Assembly: GCA_019690055.1 (NCBI GenBank)
Contig: JADGGF010000018.1
Coordinates: 1-20,703 of the forward strand
Length of the DNA stretch: 20,703 bases
Origin: Micromonosporaceae bacterium
GTDB lineage: Bacteria > Actinomycetota > Actinomycetes > Mycobacteriales > Micromonosporaceae
Direction of reading: 5' to 3'
The notes beneath the pieces are model-generated. The model was not told where the DNA came from, ran no database searches, and saw only the letters and a program-made list of their open reading frames with translations. Made by a program: the position numbers and the translations under genes. Of the stretch, positions 14,987-20,703 are shown one piece after another (the stretch's first letter is position 1; each line of letters starts with the position of its first letter).

Positions 14987-16096
14987 TCATGGCAACCGGG
15001 CGAGGTCGAGAGAGTGCCAGATCAGCTCAGGGCCGGCCCCGGTGGACCACCACACGATGCCGCCCCGGCCGGCGACGTTGGTCGCCCGCGCCGCCACGAG
15101 CTGCGTCTTTCCGGTGGTCAGGTCCACAATGCTCAGTCCGACCCCGGCGGACCGATCCACGGACAGCGGCACGTACCGGTCCAGCAAGGCGACGTCCCCG
15201 ATGGTCGGGGTCGCCTCCGGCCCGGCGATTCGCCGCCGGCCCGTTCCATCGGGCTGCATCACATCGATAGCAACCAGACCTTGGTCGTTGATCACGGTCA
15301 GCCGGCACCAGACCGGATCGCAGACGGCCACGTCGGTCGGCTCGACACTGACATCGATACGCTGATTGGTGTCAAGATTGAGAAGTGTAATCGGTTGGCC
15401 CGGACCCGCGGTCGCCGTCACGACCCACGGCGGCGCGCTCAACCGGTACTCACCGTCCAGCGGACGGACGGTCACCGGCCCGCCGCCCACCGGCACGGAG
15501 CGCACCTGCATTCCGCCCGACCCTTGCGGATCGAGCGAGATCCAGGTGACGGTGCCATTGTGGATCACCACGTCGGTCGCGAAACCGATGAAGGTCGGCT
15601 CGCCGGTGTCGGTGGTCACCCGCACCGGCGGGGTGTCGACCGACCAGGTGGTGCGCCACAACGTGGTGGCCGGGGCCCCGTTCCGCGTGGTCGACTCCAT
15701 CCAGACCAGCGTGTCCCCGTCGACCGCGAAGCCGTTGACCTGGGGGTTCTCCCCGGCCGGCAGTCGGCGCAGCTCGGTGAACGACCCGCTCGCCCGGGCC
15801 AGGATGACCCGTACGGTCCCGTCCGCGCCCGTGGCGACCCCGACCGACGTGTCCGGGGTGAGGTAGAGCCGCGGAGCGTACGTCGCGCCGTCGGCGAGCA
15901 CCCCGGGTATGTCCACCGTGGGCGCGGTCCAGGTCGGCACGACGCTGATCGGCGAGGAGGCCGCCAGCGGCGCCCGCGGCGGCTCCCCGAGCGTCAGCGC
16001 CCACGCCACCACAGCGAGCCCGGCGACGATCGGCAGCACGCGCCCCAGCCGGATTCGCGCCGGGCGGCGGCGTACCCCGATGTGCTGATCTGACAC
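14987..16096 (-). CDS. membrane-anchored beta-propeller-like protein, unknown function
   Basis: 369 aa from GTG 16096. An upstream in-frame start at 16216 exists, but TACGCT lies exactly 6 bases before GTG 16096 and the extra 40 residues do not look protein-like. A basic N-terminus (VRRRPARIRLGR) leads into one hydrophobic helix (VLPIVAGLAVVAWALTL), giving a signal anchor. The extracytoplasmic part has repeated beta units of 40-50 residues with patterns like VNGFAVDGDTLVWMEST, FIGFATDVVIHNGTVTWISL and VAGRGGIVWWSTG, as in TolB/WD40-like propellers. One pair of cysteines (VCDPVWCRL) may form a disulphide. No enzyme motif is seen. dgt follows after 25 bp, suggesting co-transcription. Confidence 0.8.
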   Translation of the reverse strand: MSDQHIGVRRRPARIRLGRVLPIVAGLAVVAWALTLGEPPRAPLAASSPISVVPTWTAPTVDIPGVLADGATYAPRLYLTPDTSVGVATGADGTVRVILARASGSFTELRRLPAGENPQVNGFAVDGDTLVWMESTTRNGAPATTLWRTTWSVDTPPVRVTTDTGEPTFIGFATDVVIHNGTVTWISLDPQGSGGMQVRSVPVGGGPVTVRPLDGEYRLSAPPWVVTATAGPGQPITLLNLDTNQRIDVSVEPTDVAVCDPVWCRLTVINDQGLVAIDVMQPDGTGRRRIAGPEATPTIGDVALLDRYVPLSVDRSAGVGLSIVDLTTGKTQLVAARATNVAGRGGIVWWSTGAGPELIWHSLDLARLP

Positions 16097-16102
16097 GGGC
16101 CG

Positions 16103-16108
16103 AGCGTA
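16103..16108 (-). promoter_or_regulatory. -10 box (TACGCT) of beta-propeller-like gene
   Basis: On the minus strand TACGCT (16108-16103) is 6 bases before GTG 16096. It decides this start over the longer reading frame and suggests a leaderless transcript. Confidence 0.5.
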
Positions 16109-16185
16109 GTACCCCGGCCGTACGCCACCGATGACGTACAAGTCGCGGGTCGCGATTGACTGCTCCGGTTGGCCGCCGGGCCGCC

Positions 16186-16300
16186 GCACGCTCACCCGAC
16201 CCGCACGCTCACCCAACCCGCACGCTTACCGGCCCGGACGCTCACCGGCCCGTACGCTCACCGGCCCGCACGCTCACCCCGACCCGCACGAGCACCCGGC
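16186..16300 (+). repeat. 15-18-bp tandem repeat, about seven units
   Basis: Seven units starting at 16186, 16203, 16220, 16236, 16252, 16268 and 16286 share the core gcacgctcaccsgccc. Lengths vary from 15 to 18 bp, so the array is not in a constant reading frame and is unlikely to be coding. It lies about 80 bp upstream of the beta-propeller-like gene's promoter. Confidence 0.85.
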
Positions 16301-16481
16301 GCAGCAGCGTGCCGAGGCACCGGAGAACCAGGGGCATGACGCTTCTTCGCCTCCCCGGGGCACCGCCGGACCCGGCGACGACCGCGGCCTGGATGCCCGC
16401 CCACGATGGGGCGGGTGGCACCGCACCGCGAAGGCCGTCGCCGGCGTGGTGGCACCCCACCGAAGACATGACTGGGTTGCT

Positions 16482-16509
16482 GCTAGCCGGCTAGGCCTAG
16501 CCGGCTAGC
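16482..16509. repeat. 28-bp perfect palindrome with four CTAG sites
   Basis: Two copies of ctagccggctag (16483-16494 and 16497-16508), each itself a perfect palindrome, are joined by gc and bounded by g and c, so that 16482-16509 is one perfect palindrome. As RNA it would form a 12-bp stem with a GGCC loop. It lies 85 bp after the stop of the ClpN-domain gene (minus strand) and could end that transcript, though there is no T-run. Confidence 0.85.
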
Positions 16510-16593
16510 GGACGCGCCCCGACCGCGGCCAGGACGGCGCGTCGCCCGGCCGACGGCGACGGAACCACCGGACGCCGCGTCGGCGGCTGGAAC

Positions 16594-17169
16594 TCAGGCG
16601 GCGGCGCGCAGCGACTCCTCGGTGGCGCGGCGCAGCCCGGCCAGGTCGACGCCGGCATCGACAATGATCTTCGCCGCGAGACCCTCTCCCTCGCGGATCA
16701 GGCCGAGCAGGATGTGCTCGCTCCCGATCCAGTTGTGCTTGAGCCGGATCGCCTCCCGGAGGGCGAGTTCGAGCACCTTCTTGGTGCGTGGGGTTAACAG
16801 CCCCCGCGACACCTTGCGGCCGAACAGCCCGTACCGGGTGGGCGGCACCTCCGGCTCCAGCGCGCCCGGACCGAACGACTCCTCGATCCGGGCGCGGACC
16901 GCCTCGATGTCGATGCCGATCCGCTCGAGCGCGGCGGCGTCGGCCGGCGTCAGGAACCCCGACTGGCCCAGCAGCCGCTCGATCTCCGCCCGTACGCCGT
17001 CGCTGGTCAGGCCGGCCTCGGCCAGCAGCGCCGCCGGGGTGCCGGAGTCCGGGTCGAGCAGCGCCAGCAGCAGGTGCTCGGTGCCGACATGGTGGTGGCC
17101 GAGCTCGCGGGCCTGGTCCCGCGCGGAGGTAACCACCTGCCGGGCCTGCTTGGTGAACCGCTCGAACAT
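16594..17169 (-). CDS. stand-alone ClpC N-terminal-domain protein
   Basis: 191 aa with two Clp-N repeats and no ATPase module. The first repeat (about 4-60) reads FTKQARQVVTSARDQARELGHHHVGTEHLLLALL. The second (about 124-182) reads LTPRTKKVLELALREAIRLKHNWIGSEHILLGLIREGEGLAAKII and is closest to the ClpC N-domain. A linker with EVPPTRYGLFGRKV joins them. In ClpC this domain receives adaptors and substrates; a free copy may compete for or deliver substrates to ClpC (inference). The start ATG 17169 shares its A with the TGA stop of the HTH gene (TGATG), so translation is coupled. The 28-bp palindrome lies downstream. Confidence 0.9.
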   Translation of the reverse strand: MFERFTKQARQVVTSARDQARELGHHHVGTEHLLLALLDPDSGTPAALLAEAGLTSDGVRAEIERLLGQSGFLTPADAAALERIGIDIEAVRARIEESFGPGALEPEVPPTRYGLFGRKVSRGLLTPRTKKVLELALREAIRLKHNWIGSEHILLGLIREGEGLAAKIIVDAGVDLAGLRRATEESLRAAA

Positions 17170-17411
17170 CAGCCTCGCCCCCTCCGATCACGGGTGTCCG
17201 GCCATCGGCCGGCGTATTTCTTGTGCACCGCTTGCCTGCTCACGCCGAGCGCGTCGGCGATCTCCTGCCAGGACCATCCCTGCCGGCGCGCGTTGCCCAC
17301 CTGGAGCGCCTCCAGCGTCTCCAGCAGCTTGCGCAGTGCCACCACCGCCCGCAGCCCTTCGCGGACATCCGTGCCGCCGGCGGCCCGGGCCAGCTCCGTC
17401 GCCTCGGTCAT
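17169..17411 (-). CDS. small helix-turn-helix regulator coupled to the ClpN-domain gene
   Basis: 80 aa from ATG 17411. An N-terminal helical region (VREGLRAVVALRKLLETLEALQVGNARRQ) leads to a helix-turn-helix at residues 47-67, SWQEIADALGVSRQAVHKKYA, and a basic tail. The start is strongly supported: TTGACA and TAGGTT with a 17-bp spacer end 7 bases before the ATG, so the mRNA is probably leaderless. A longer reading frame to 17570 runs through the promoter and is rejected. The promoter is covered by nested palindromes, so autoregulation is likely. The stop overlaps the start of the ClpN-domain gene. The pairing of a small HTH protein with a Clp N-domain suggests control of a proteolysis-related response, but the signal is unknown. 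Confidence 0.88.
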   Translation of the reverse strand: MTEATELARAAGGTDVREGLRAVVALRKLLETLEALQVGNARRQGWSWQEIADALGVSRQAVHKKYAGRWPDTRDRRGRG

Positions 17412-17413
17412 GG

Positions 17414-17458
17414 TTGTCAACCTACATTGACAAGGCGAGCTTGTCAACCTAAGTTGAC
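17414..17458 (-). promoter_or_regulatory. triple-palindrome operator over HTH-clpN promoter
   Basis: Four half-sites alternate: gtcaa at 17416, ttgac at 17427, gtcaa at 17443, ttgac at 17454. They make three palindromes: 17414-17433 (ttgtcaa, 6 bp, ttgacaa), 17427-17447 (ttgacaag, 5 bp, cttgtcaa) and 17443-17458 (gtcaac, ctaa, gttgac). All arms quoted are perfect. The first covers the -10 and the last the -35. Confidence 0.85.
17419..17447 (-). promoter_or_regulatory. near-consensus promoter of HTH-clpN operon
   Basis: On the minus strand TTGACA (17447-17442), a 17-bp spacer and TAGGTT (17424-17419), then 7 bases and ATG 17411. The -35 is a perfect consensus, and this is the strongest promoter seen in the window. 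Confidence 0.8.
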
Positions 17459-17591
17459 GCCAAGCGTCGCGGATCGATTCAACGACATCTACCACTGATC
17501 GGCACAACGCCTCACGGACGGGCCGGTTCCCCCGCCCGGCAGCCCGGCGCACCGCCGCCACCCGAGGCACCGTGGCTGGACCGCGACAGCG

Positions 17592-18785
17592 TCACCCACC
17601 CGAATCGTCGAGCTCGGCGTCGTAGGGAACCTCGTCGTCATCCCGAGAGGCGAGCCAGCCCTCGGGCAGATGCACCGGAGCGGGCGGGCTGGTGCGGCCA
17701 CGGGGCTCGCCGAGGACCTCGCGCGGGAAGGGCACCGACGGGTCCAGCTTGCCGAGCAGATCGTCCAGTTCGGACAGTGACGAGACCATGGCCAGCGACC
17801 GCCGCAGCGGCGAACCGACCGGAAAGCCTTTGAGGTACCAGGCCACGTGCTTACGGAAGTCGGTGCACCCCTCCCGTTCTCCGAGCCACTCGGTCAGCAG
17901 CTGCGCGTGCCGCCGCATGATCGTCGCCACCTCGCCGAGCGTGGGCAACCGGGGCGTGTAGTCAGGAAGGACGCCCTCTTGACGCCTAGTGCCCAGGAAG
18001 GCGTCCTTCCTGACATCAGGGCCGGCGAAGGCGGCGGCGAGGTCGGCGAACAGCCACGGGCGTCCCAGGCACCCCCGCCCGATGACCACCCCGTCGCAGC
18101 CGGTCTCGCGTACCATCCGCACCGCGTCGGCCGCCTCCCAGATGTCTCCGTTGCCGAGCACCGGGATGTCCAGGGTCTGCTTGAGCGTGGCGATCGCGTC
18201 CCAGTCCGCCCGGCCCGAGTAGCGCTGGGCCGCGGTCCGGGCGTGCAGCGCCACCGCCGCCACGCCGGCCTCCTGCGCGGCGAGCCCAGCGTCCACATAG
18301 GTCAGATGATCGTCGTCAATTCCCTTGCGCATCTTCACGGTGATCGGCACAGCCCCCTCAGCGGCCCGGACCGCCGCGGCGACGATCCGGGCGAAGAGCC
18401 GCCGACGCCAGGGCAGGGCCGCCCCGCCACCCTTGCGGGTGACCTTCGGCACGGGGCAGCCGAAGTTCATGTCGATGTGGTCGGCGAGGTTCTCCTGCAC
18501 CACCATCCGTACGGCCTGCTCGACCGTGGCGGGATCCACACCGTAGAGCTGCAGGCTGCGCGGCCGCTCCCCGTCGGCGAAGGTGACCATGCGCAGCGTC
18601 TTCGGGTTCCGCTCCACCAGCGCCCGGCTGGTGATCATCTCGCACACGAACAGCCCGCCGCCCTGCTCCCGGCACAGCCGGCGGAACGCGATGTTGGTGA
18701 TGCCCGCCATCGGCGCCAGCACGACCGGCGGCGCGACGACATGCCTACCCAGGCGCAGCGGTACCACCGAGCGAGCATGACACAT
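17592..18785 (-). CDS. dusB: tRNA-dihydrouridine synthase (DusB type) with 18-residue repeat insertion
   Basis: 397 aa from ATG 18785. GTG 18767 is an alternative with CATGCT 6 bases upstream; neither has a Shine-Dalgarno site. The FMN-dependent enzyme reduces uridines in tRNA. The TIM-barrel motifs are complete: LAPMAGITNIAFRRLCRE (23-40), MNFGCPVPKVTRKGGGAAL with catalytic Cys110, VKMRKG (150-155), ALHARTAAQRYSG (179-191), VLGNGDIW and VVIGRGCLGRPWLF. Residues 258-275 (VRKDAFLG to EGVLPD) are encoded exactly by repeat copy 3 and lie after the barrel, before the helical tRNA-binding domain (LPTLGEVATIMRRHAQLL). The insertion keeps the frame and is likely tolerated as a linker. The C-terminal 40 residues are acidic and low in structure. 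Confidence 0.95.
   Translation of the reverse strand: MCHARSVVPLRLGRHVVAPPVVLAPMAGITNIAFRRLCREQGGGLFVCEMITSRALVERNPKTLRMVTFADGERPRSLQLYGVDPATVEQAVRMVVQENLADHIDMNFGCPVPKVTRKGGGAALPWRRRLFARIVAAAVRAAEGAVPITVKMRKGIDDDHLTYVDAGLAAQEAGVAAVALHARTAAQRYSGRADWDAIATLKQTLDIPVLGNGDIWEAADAVRMVRETGCDGVVIGRGCLGRPWLFADLAAAFAGPDVRKDAFLGTRRQEGVLPDYTPRLPTLGEVATIMRRHAQLLTEWLGEREGCTDFRKHVAWYLKGFPVGSPLRRSLAMVSSLSELDDLLGKLDPSVPFPREVLGEPRGRTSPPAPVHLPEGWLASRDDDEVPYDAELDDSGG
17961..18014 (-). repeat. 54-bp double-palindrome element, copy 3, in frame inside dusB
   Basis: The outer 15 bases (17961-17975 and 18000-18014) are perfect inverted repeats. The element is exactly 18 codons and its ends coincide with codon boundaries (codons 258-275 of dusB). 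On the coding strand it has no stop. The central T5 seen in the other copies is replaced by cctagt. Confidence 0.92.
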
Positions 18786-18913
18786 CCGGGCCGCGACCTG
18801 AGCGGTCTCGACCGGACGGCTGCGGGCGCCGGGCCACAGCCGCGGTCCCGGGCCGCGATGACCGTACGCCCCGGCCCCCGCTTCGTCGTGCTGCCGGGCC
18901 GACCCCCGCTAGC

Positions 18914-18953
18914 TAGGATGGTGCGGTTCGATCCGTTCGATCGTCAGTGGGAG
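18914..18953 (+). promoter_or_regulatory. -10 box and ribosome-binding site of XdhC-like gene
   Basis: TAGGAT at 18914-18919, then a leader with GGGAG at 18949-18953, ten bases before GTG 18964. Unlike many neighbours this gene seems to have a leader. No clear -35 is seen. Confidence 0.4.
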
Positions 18954-18963
18954 AGCCGAGACC

Positions 18964-19497
18964 GTGGGAGCCCCGACCCATCCCGACCCGTACTGCGCGA
19001 TGGCCCGCGGCGAACTGCCACCGGAAGTCGGCCCACGCCGCCTGGTCTGTGTCTTCGTGACGCCGGTGACCGAGTTCCTGCTCCACTTCGCCCGTGACCT
19101 GGGCTGGGAAACGGTCATGATGGACCCCGACACGAGCCGGCTCGCCTGGGCGGAGTGGCGCTACGCCGACTCGGTCTACTCCGTCCCGACGGCCGACTGG
19201 GTGGACCGGACCACCGACGTCGTGGTCACCGACCACGATCGGGAGGAGCTGGGGCCCACGCTCGAGGCGTTCCTGCGTCTGCCGGCCCGTTACATCGGCG
19301 TCATGGGCAGCGTCCGCCATCCGGCGCCCCACGTCGATGCGCTGCGCCGGCTCGGCGTGCCCGATGAGGTGATCGCGCGCATCCGCCGCCCGCTGGGCCT
19401 GAACATCGGCTCCCGCACCCCGGCCGAGATCGCCATATCGACGCTTGCCGGCCTCATCGCCGACCGCAACCGTCGCCCAGGCGGCTTCCAGTTCTGA
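18964..19497 (+). CDS. single-domain XdhC/CoxF-like protein (Rossmann domain only)
   Basis: 177 aa. The fold is the C-terminal Rossmann domain of XdhC proteins: LVCVFVTPVTEFLLHFARDLGWETVMMDPD gives the nucleotide-binding strand and helix. VVVTDHDREELGPTLEAFLR follows, then YIGVMGSVRH and the closing LGLNIGSRTPAEIAISTLAGLIADRN. In full-length XdhC, which helps insert the sulfurated molybdenum cofactor into xanthine dehydrogenase, an N-terminal CoxI-like domain precedes this; it is missing here. No molybdenum enzyme genes lie in the window, so it may serve partners elsewhere or have another role. It starts at GTG 18964 with GGGAG upstream. It is divergent from dusB and followed by repeat copy 4. 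Confidence 0.87.
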   Translation: MGAPTHPDPYCAMARGELPPEVGPRRLVCVFVTPVTEFLLHFARDLGWETVMMDPDTSRLAWAEWRYADSVYSVPTADWVDRTTDVVVTDHDREELGPTLEAFLRLPARYIGVMGSVRHPAPHVDALRRLGVPDEVIARIRRPLGLNIGSRTPAEIAISTLAGLIADRNRRPGGFQF

Positions 19498-19542
19498 CCC
19501 TACCCGTGGCCCGATGTGGTCACACTCGGGGGCACTGTTGTG

Positions 19543-19596
19543 TGCAGGAAGGACGCCTTCTTGACGCTTTTTGCCCAGGAAGGACGCCTTCCTGCG
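19543..19596 (+). repeat. 54-bp double-palindrome element, copy 4
   Basis: gcaggaagg (19544-19552) pairs with ccttcctgc (19587-19595), extending to 13 positions with one mismatch (19540-19599). The central T5 is kept and the left half can form a hairpin with a G:U pair, so it may end the XdhC-like transcript. Its ends read gc instead of tc/ga, a paired change that keeps complementarity. Confidence 0.9.
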
Positions 19597-19618
19597 CACC
19601 GTTGGCGTAATTCCGCCG

Positions 19619-19646
19619 CTATCCACAGGGCACCGAGTTATCCACA
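19619..19646 (+). promoter_or_regulatory. two DnaA-box-like sites
   Basis: CTATCCACA (19619-19627) and TTATCCACA (19638-19646) lie in the same orientation, 19 bp start to start. The second is a perfect DnaA box by the E. coli consensus. They lie between repeat copy 4 and the AbiEi-like gene. There are only two, so this is not an origin; DnaA-linked regulation or DnaA titration is possible. Confidence 0.5.
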
Positions 19647-19697
19647 GATTTACGGTTAGTGGTACCGCGCCGGCCCGGCGGGCGCCACGCTGGGCTC

Positions 19698-20663
19698 GTG
19701 CTGATCACTCGCCTACCGACATCACTCGGCCCGCTGCTCGACCGGCAGCACAACGTCGTCTCCCGCGGCCAGCTTCTCGCGGCCGGGATCGACGACGGAA
19801 CGACGTACCGCAAGGTCCGCGCGGGCCACTGGCAACGACTGCTGCCGGGGATCTTCCTCATCACGTCCGGCTCGCCTGGCACCGAGCAGCGACGGGTGGC
19901 CGCTGCTCTTTTCGCCGGGGAGCAGGCCCAGCTGACCGGGCTCTCCGTCCTGCACTGGTACGGCTTCCGCTCCGCCCCGGCCACCGACCGTGTCCACGTG
20001 CTGATCCCGCACGACGTGCACCGTCGATCGACCGGGTTCGTCGTGGTGCAGCGCGCGCTCTCCCTCGATGCTCGCGCCCGGCACGGGGGCGTCTACTGGG
20101 TGACCTCACCGGCGCGGGCCGTGGTGGACGCCTGCCGGGGGCTGACCCAGCTGCGCGACATCCGGGCGATCGTCGCCGAGGCGATCCAGGCCAACCACAC
20201 GACGGCGAAAGCCATCGATGCCGAGCTGCGTCGGGCGGCCCGAAGTCGTACGAGCCTGGCCCGGCGGGCCCTGGGCGAGGTGTTGGCCGGCGTACGGTCG
20301 GCGCCGGAGGCGGAGCTGCGGGATATCACGATGCGGAGCAAGATCCTGCCACCGATCCTGTGGAACCCGACCCTGACCACTCTGGACGGACACCGGCTAC
20401 CCACGCCCGACGGCTGGATCGATGACGTCGGATTGGCGCTGCAGGTCGACTCGGCCGAGCACCACTCCCGGGATACCGGCTGGACCAACACGCTCGACCG
20501 GCACAACGAACTGGCCAAACACGACGTCCAGGTGCTGCACATCACGCCCACCGAGATCCGTACGGTGCCCCGGAAGGTGCTCGCCGCCATCGAGCAGGCC
20601 TACCAGGCCCGGCGTGCCTCCAAAGTCCGCGCCCGGGTCATCGCCACCCCCATCGCAACGTGA
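19698..20663 (+). CDS. AbiEi-like N-terminal domain with DUF559/PD-(D/E)XK-like C-terminal domain
   Basis: 321 aa from GTG 19698, which has CACGCT 6 bases upstream. GTG 19659 would add 13 Arg/Gly-rich residues. The N-terminal part (LLDRQHNVVSRGQLLAAGIDDGTTYRKVRAGHWQRLLPGIFL) is the winged-helix of AbiEi-type antitoxin-like proteins. The middle (SVLHWYGFRS, then YWVTSPARAVVDACRG) matches the same group. The C-terminus resembles a DUF559/Vsr-like nuclease fold: a PDGWIDD turn, then LALQVDSAEHH, then LAKHDVQVLHITPTEIR. The usual acidic residue before V-D is glutamine here, so nuclease activity is doubtful. No AbiEii-like toxin gene is next to it. Such stand-alone proteins are common in actinomycetes, with no proven role. 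Confidence 0.82.
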   Translation: MLITRLPTSLGPLLDRQHNVVSRGQLLAAGIDDGTTYRKVRAGHWQRLLPGIFLITSGSPGTEQRRVAAALFAGEQAQLTGLSVLHWYGFRSAPATDRVHVLIPHDVHRRSTGFVVVQRALSLDARARHGGVYWVTSPARAVVDACRGLTQLRDIRAIVAEAIQANHTTAKAIDAELRRAARSRTSLARRALGEVLAGVRSAPEAELRDITMRSKILPPILWNPTLTTLDGHRLPTPDGWIDDVGLALQVDSAEHHSRDTGWTNTLDRHNELAKHDVQVLHITPTEIRTVPRKVLAAIEQAYQARRASKVRARVIATPIAT

Positions 20664-20703
20664 CCGCCACCGTCCGGGCAGCGCGCTGTCGAGCCTCACG
20701 CGC

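Larger units (their letters stand above)
16097..16593. other. 497-bp gap without a convincing gene
   Basis: From left to right this holds the promoter of the beta-propeller-like gene (TACGCT), a 15-18-bp tandem repeat (16186-16300), a stretch with only one weak small reading frame (16336-16494, + strand), a 28-bp perfect palindrome (16482-16509), and 84 bp of plain GC-rich sequence up to the end of the ClpN-domain gene. Confidence 0.6.

Noticed and set aside
16336..16494. 52-aa reading frame on + strand (MTLLRLPG start)
   Set aside because: Only a weak ggag 10 bases upstream, Pro/Ala-rich composition typical of non-coding GC-rich sequence, and it ends in the 28-bp palindrome. Not supported as a gene.
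17412..17570. Longer version of the HTH protein
   Set aside because: It would translate the promoter and operators; TTGACA/TAGGTT ends 7 bases before ATG 17411.
17961..18014. dusB as a pseudogene broken by a repeat
   Set aside because: The insertion is exactly 18 codons without stop, and all catalytic motifs and the C-terminal domain stay in frame.
3437..19596. The four 54-bp repeats as a CRISPR array
   Set aside because: They are kilobases apart with genes between, not regularly spaced, and there are no cas genes.
19619..19646. Replication origin
   Set aside because: Only two DnaA-box-like sites, no AT-rich region, and no dnaA, dnaN or related genes in the window.

Overview
The window is about 20.7 kb of very GC-rich chromosomal DNA. 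Codons mostly end in G or C, GTG starts are frequent, and many genes have no Shine-Dalgarno site but a TANNNT box 6-7 bases before the start codon. This points to a high-GC actinomycete. I infer a relative of the Micromonosporaceae from gene content and from the small dispersed palindromes, but cannot prove it without a search. There are no rRNA, tRNA, insertion sequence, prophage or CRISPR signals. The region reads as core chromosome seeded with small repeats.

Layout. Positions 1-6101 (+ strand): a YdcF/SanA-type DUF218 protein cut by the window edge, a small membrane protein, a large GT-C-like polytopic membrane protein, a DUF3806-like protein, and a membrane GGDEF-EAL protein whose GGDEF motif is degenerate while its EAL motifs are intact. 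Positions 6204-8866: a hypothetical protein (-) divergent from an ECF41-type sigma factor (+), which is followed by its usual kind of partner, an NAD(P)-binding epimerase-like gene, and then a 56-aa membrane protein (-). Positions 8962-10902: a LysR regulator divergent from an EamA exporter, with a promoter/operator arrangement between them. Positions 10944-16096 (- strand): a beta-propeller-like membrane-anchored protein, dgt (dGTPase), a CopC-domain protein and a ferredoxin-reductase-like flavoprotein. Positions 16594-18785 (-): a small HTH regulator translationally coupled to a stand-alone ClpC N-domain protein under a multi-palindrome promoter, then dusB. Positions 18964-20663 (+): a single-domain XdhC-like protein and an AbiEi-like/DUF559-like protein preceded by two DnaA-box-like sites.

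The most unusual structure is a family of four 54-bp double-palindrome elements, at 3437, 10881, 17961 and 19543. Three lie at gene ends; one of these supplies the last seven codons and the stop of the EamA gene. The fourth lies inside dusB and adds exactly 18 in-frame codons, a situation like the Rickettsia palindromic elements. In copy 1 the left half plus the central T-run forms a convincing intrinsic terminator.

Other points to follow are the triple-palindrome operator of the HTH-ClpN operon, a 37-38-bp tandem array grown from the 3' end of dgt, repeat-derived Ser/Gly linkers in dGTPase and in the flavoprotein, and a 28-bp perfect palindrome containing four CTAG sites.
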